DNA of 22,008 bases from Botryllus schlosseri (taxonomy: Eukaryota; Chordata; Ascidiacea; Stolidobranchia; Styelidae): contig ATSW01026538.1 in the NCBI GenBank assembly GCA_000444245.1, positions 1-22,008 on the forward strand. Direction: 5' to 3'. How positions within the stretch are numbered: position 1 is the stretch's first letter; each line of letters begins with the position of its first letter. Of the stretch, positions 19,286 through 22,008 are shown in pieces. The notes under the pieces are model-generated. The model had not been told where the DNA came from and ran no database searches. It was given only the letters and a program-made list of their open reading frames with translations. A program made the translations under genes and the position numbers.

Positions 19286-21839
19286 ATGGATTTTCAGCAT
19301 AGAGCAGGAGGAAAAACGGGTGGAGGAGGCGTGGCCTCTTTCTCGGAAGCCAACAGAGACCGACGTGAAAGATTGAGGCAGTTGGCGTTGGAAACTATTG
19401 ACCTCAATAAAGTAAGCTTTTTGTTGACATTGCAAATGAGACACGGTCCATAGTTTACATACTGGTAGCAATTTACCATTTATGCGAATCGATCGAATTA
19501 ATTTACATGCATATAGCTAGAGAAAACGATTCTTATTCAACTGTATTTTAACTGTTTTTACTTTTTGCAGGATCCATATTTTATGAAAAATCACCTTGGT
19601 TCATATGAATGCAAGCTCTGTCTGACTCTTCACAATAATGAGGTAAGAATTTACCTCATCCTTAATAATGTTCTATTATTCCGATACCTGTACTTATTAA
19701 ACTCCCTACTTACTACAGTACAATATTGTGACGTTTGGGAAATTGCCGATATTTTTTTACCTCTAATGGCCGATACCAGTATTTCTTTCCAAGTCTGATT
19801 GTTAGGTTGGTTACAAATTGCTGCACACCAAATTTAACTCAATTCCAACCTGTAGAAGCGAAGCTATTGATGTTATAAATTATAAATTCATTCAAAAAAT
19901 TCTGTATTTCTATTTCAAATTTTGCTGGCCACTCCATGACATTGTCAAGTTGTCTTAAAAATGATGCGTAACAAATTCATCTCAATTCCAGCTGGTAGAA
20001 GCTCAGTTATTGTAGTTGTTGGAAACTTTAGAATTTCTAAACAAAGTGAATCCACGTTGACATTGAATCCACTTTATGACATTCTGCATTCCGTCACGCT
20101 TCGATTTCAGGGAAGTTATCTCGCTCACACGCAAGGTAAGAAGCATCAAGCTAATCTCGCAAAACGAGCGGCTCGCGATGCAAAGGAAGCGCCCGCTCAG
20201 CCAGCACCCATGAAACCAATGGTTGAGGTGAAAAAATTCGTCAAGATCGGAAGACCTGGCTATAAGGGTACGTGCGTATATCTGGTTTTCACTTTATTGA
20301 TAGGGCTTGGCAGAATTGGTGCCCGAGTGATTTCATTCTGAATCGAATATTCGAGTTTTACTCATTATGACATCAAACAGTAGGCCTATATATCAAGTGG
20401 AAGGTTGAAATACCTACCATGCTACCATAAACAATAGAATGCCGGTTCTACATCACAAAGATAATTCGGTAATATTTAGAACTTTCCTATTTCAATGCAC
20501 TTTGTGACAATGCTGTTGGTTGATCGCGACTTCACAGAAATTTCATTTCCACTAACATGTGTAGCTTTGTACGATAATTTTCTATTGATGAATTAATTCT
20601 TGGTGGCACTGAGCGTATATAATTTACATACTTAAAAAATCATCTCTCTCCTCGACTGGAGTCATTAGAATTAATACTTGATTCAGATTTGAGTACTCAA
20701 ATCATGGTGCCCAGCGCTATTCCTTGATATATCATTGATGGATTATTTTTACGCAGTTACCAAACAAAGGGTGCCTGAGACTGGACAACAAAGTCTTCTT
20801 TTCCAAGTGGATTATCCAGAAATAGTGGATGCAATCATACCAAAACACAGGTAAGATTTTTGATTATTTCACTTTGATACTAGTTAGCCCTCTAGTTTAC
20901 TGGACCACGACCTGACACCATTTTTGTTACCTTTCCTCTTATATTGTCTTTTACTTTCCATTCAGTGTCCATGTATCCTTGTTTTCTATCACCCAGGCCA
21001 AGGTGGGTGTCTGATTTCGAAGACTACTAAGTCGTTTCGACACCTTCCTATCTTTCATTGTATCGCAGTCTTGTGGTGTTTTGAAATGATCAAATTTTTA
21101 GCAATAAATTGAATTGAATGGTATACAGGGAAGCTACTCTTGGAGCAGACCCCTAAAAACAACTGGATTTTCAAAATGACCAACCGGAACTCGTATTAGA
21201 AGTAACAACGTACAGAACTTGAATGTACAATTGATTGAATAACATATTCATATTGGTGATGCAACTGTTGATATGCAAAGCTGTTCTAAAATCTGTACTA
21301 GTTGCTGACTAAGACCCCTGACGGATGTCGGCCAAAATTTTTGGCACTTATTTTAATACGAGTATATTATTGAATTGCATTCAACGAAGAATGGGATTAT
21401 TTATTTCAGATTCATGTCTGCATATGAACAGAGAGTGGAGCCTCCAGACAGGAAATGGCAGTATCTGCTTTTTGCTGCAGAGCCATACGAAACAATATCA
21501 TTCAAGGTAAACATTCATTTACTTCATACATTTCATTAATTCCTAACTAGTCAGTACAGAAGTACCTCTACTTTGTCACAGTTCTCGAGTATGGTTTGCC
21601 TGTGATGGTCATGTTTCTATACTGATTCACTTTCACGGTATAATTTTTTCACATATAACAATAAGATTATACTGAATGTTCACTGCAAATCAGCGTTACT
21701 CTTGCTGCGAACCCCGGGATTTTTGTGAACATGGTAATAACCACTGATCTAATACGAAAACGTATTCCAGGTGCCGAGTAAAGAAATTGACAAAGGAGAG
21801 AGCAAATTTTGGACTCATTGGAATCGAGACACAAAACAG
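19286..21839 (+). CDS. SF3A2: Splicing factor 3A subunit 2 (SF3a66/Prp11), N-terminal six exons; gene continues past the window
   Basis: Subunit of the SF3a complex of the U2 snRNP, needed for branch-point recognition in the nucleus. Exons: 19286-19411, 19571-19642, 20111-20267, 20757-20850, 21410-21506, 21771-21839, all GT-AG and in phase, giving 205 residues. The protein opens MDFQHRAGGKTGGGG. A matrin-type zinc finger follows: YECKLCLTLHNN, then SYLAHTQGKKH, with Cys56, Cys59, His72 and His78. Next come the conserved EVKKFVKIGRPGYK, FMSAYEQRVEPPDRKWQYLL and KFWTHWNRDTKQ blocks, nearly identical to vertebrate SF3A2. The Pro-rich C-terminal tail must lie beyond 22,008; the last exon ends with a GTTGGT donor at 21,840. 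The start is the first ATG of the conserved protein. AG dinucleotides just upstream (19,262, 19,270) could be acceptors for a 5' leader exon. Confidence 0.97.
19795..20045 (+). repeat. Relative of the fold-back element in SF3A2 intron 2
   Basis: Two tandem units, about 19,799-19,870 and 19,942-20,010, carry the words of the 14,825-15,380 element: GATTGTTAGGTTG, GCTGCACACCAAATTT, CTCAATTCCAACCTGTAGAAG and then CATTGTCAAGTTGTC, AATGATGCGTAACAAATTC, CAATTCCAGCTGGTAGAAG. It looks like a single arm without its inverse partner. Confidence 0.7.
20268..20756 (+). other. SF3A2 intron 3 with repeat fragments
   Basis: Contains inward-facing pieces related to the GAGTC-type repeat at about 20,305-20,345 (GGTGCCCGAGTGAT, GAATCGAATATTCGAG) and 20,690-20,720 (TGAGTACTCAAATCATGGTGCCC), which may be the two ends of one degenerate inverted element. 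No exon is seen. Confidence 0.4.
20851..21409 (+). other. SF3A2 intron 4
   Basis: A 559-base AT-rich intron with a pyrimidine-rich stretch at about 20,915-20,965. I see no exon or clear repeat in it. Confidence 0.5.
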
Positions 21840-22008
21840 GTTGGTTTTTGTGGAAATTTCTGAAGCTCGAAATGAGCATTGCTAGGCATCAGCGTGATAG
21901 ATCTAAATTTTTGAAATCAGTTTTTTTGCTCGCTTGCTTCTAACCATGACCAACTTGGCAGTTTTCATAGCTAAGTACATGAACTTGGTTAATTCCCATA
22001 ACTAGCAT

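Overview
The window is animal nuclear DNA: AT-rich, with many GT-AG introns of about 55 bases to 1.2 kb and dense families of short dispersed repeats. It holds three protein-coding genes, all split into exons too short to stand out as single open frames. The small introns, the TTAGGG-type telomere repeat, the repeat style and the chloride-dependent animal-type amylase suggest a marine invertebrate deuterostome, perhaps a tunicate. That placement is inference and is weak.

Region 1 (1-12,766, + strand): a secreted GH13 alpha-amylase gene. There is a TATA box near 876 and probably a non-coding first exon. Sixteen coding exons join in frame to 927 residues with every splice phase matching. Residues 1 to about 480 are a complete amylase: signal peptide, catalytic Asp205/Glu241/Asp303 and chloride ligands Arg203/Asn301/Arg339. 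The rest is a Gly-rich linker followed by six P-type (trefoil-like) domains separated by Gly/Ser or Thr-rich mucin-like linkers. Five of the six have an unusual cysteine arrangement. The domain-bearing exons have been duplicated recently. One intron is GC-AG, and another has a weak donor that would give a shorter protein if left unspliced.

Region 2 (12,767-14,627): intergenic, between two genes that converge. It contains a non-autonomous hAT transposon at 13,426-14,281 with a perfect 8-bp target duplication.

Region 3 (14,628-18,450, - strand): a complete five-exon gene for a 190-residue PXMP2/Mpv17-family peroxisomal-type membrane protein. Its introns hold a 556-bp fold-back element, two oppositely oriented arrays of a 15-16 bp minisatellite, a short interstitial telomere repeat and a copy of a dispersed repeat.

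Region 4 (18,451-19,285): the shared upstream region of two divergent genes. It holds a coding-like minus-strand stretch that I could not identify.

Region 5 (19,286-end, + strand): the first six coding exons (205 residues) of the spliceosomal gene SF3A2, which runs off the window.

The genes have no obvious joint function: a digestive enzyme, an organelle membrane protein and a U2 snRNP subunit. The most striking item is the amylase fused to a six-domain trefoil tail, which suggests a digestive enzyme able to stick to mucus or polysaccharide.
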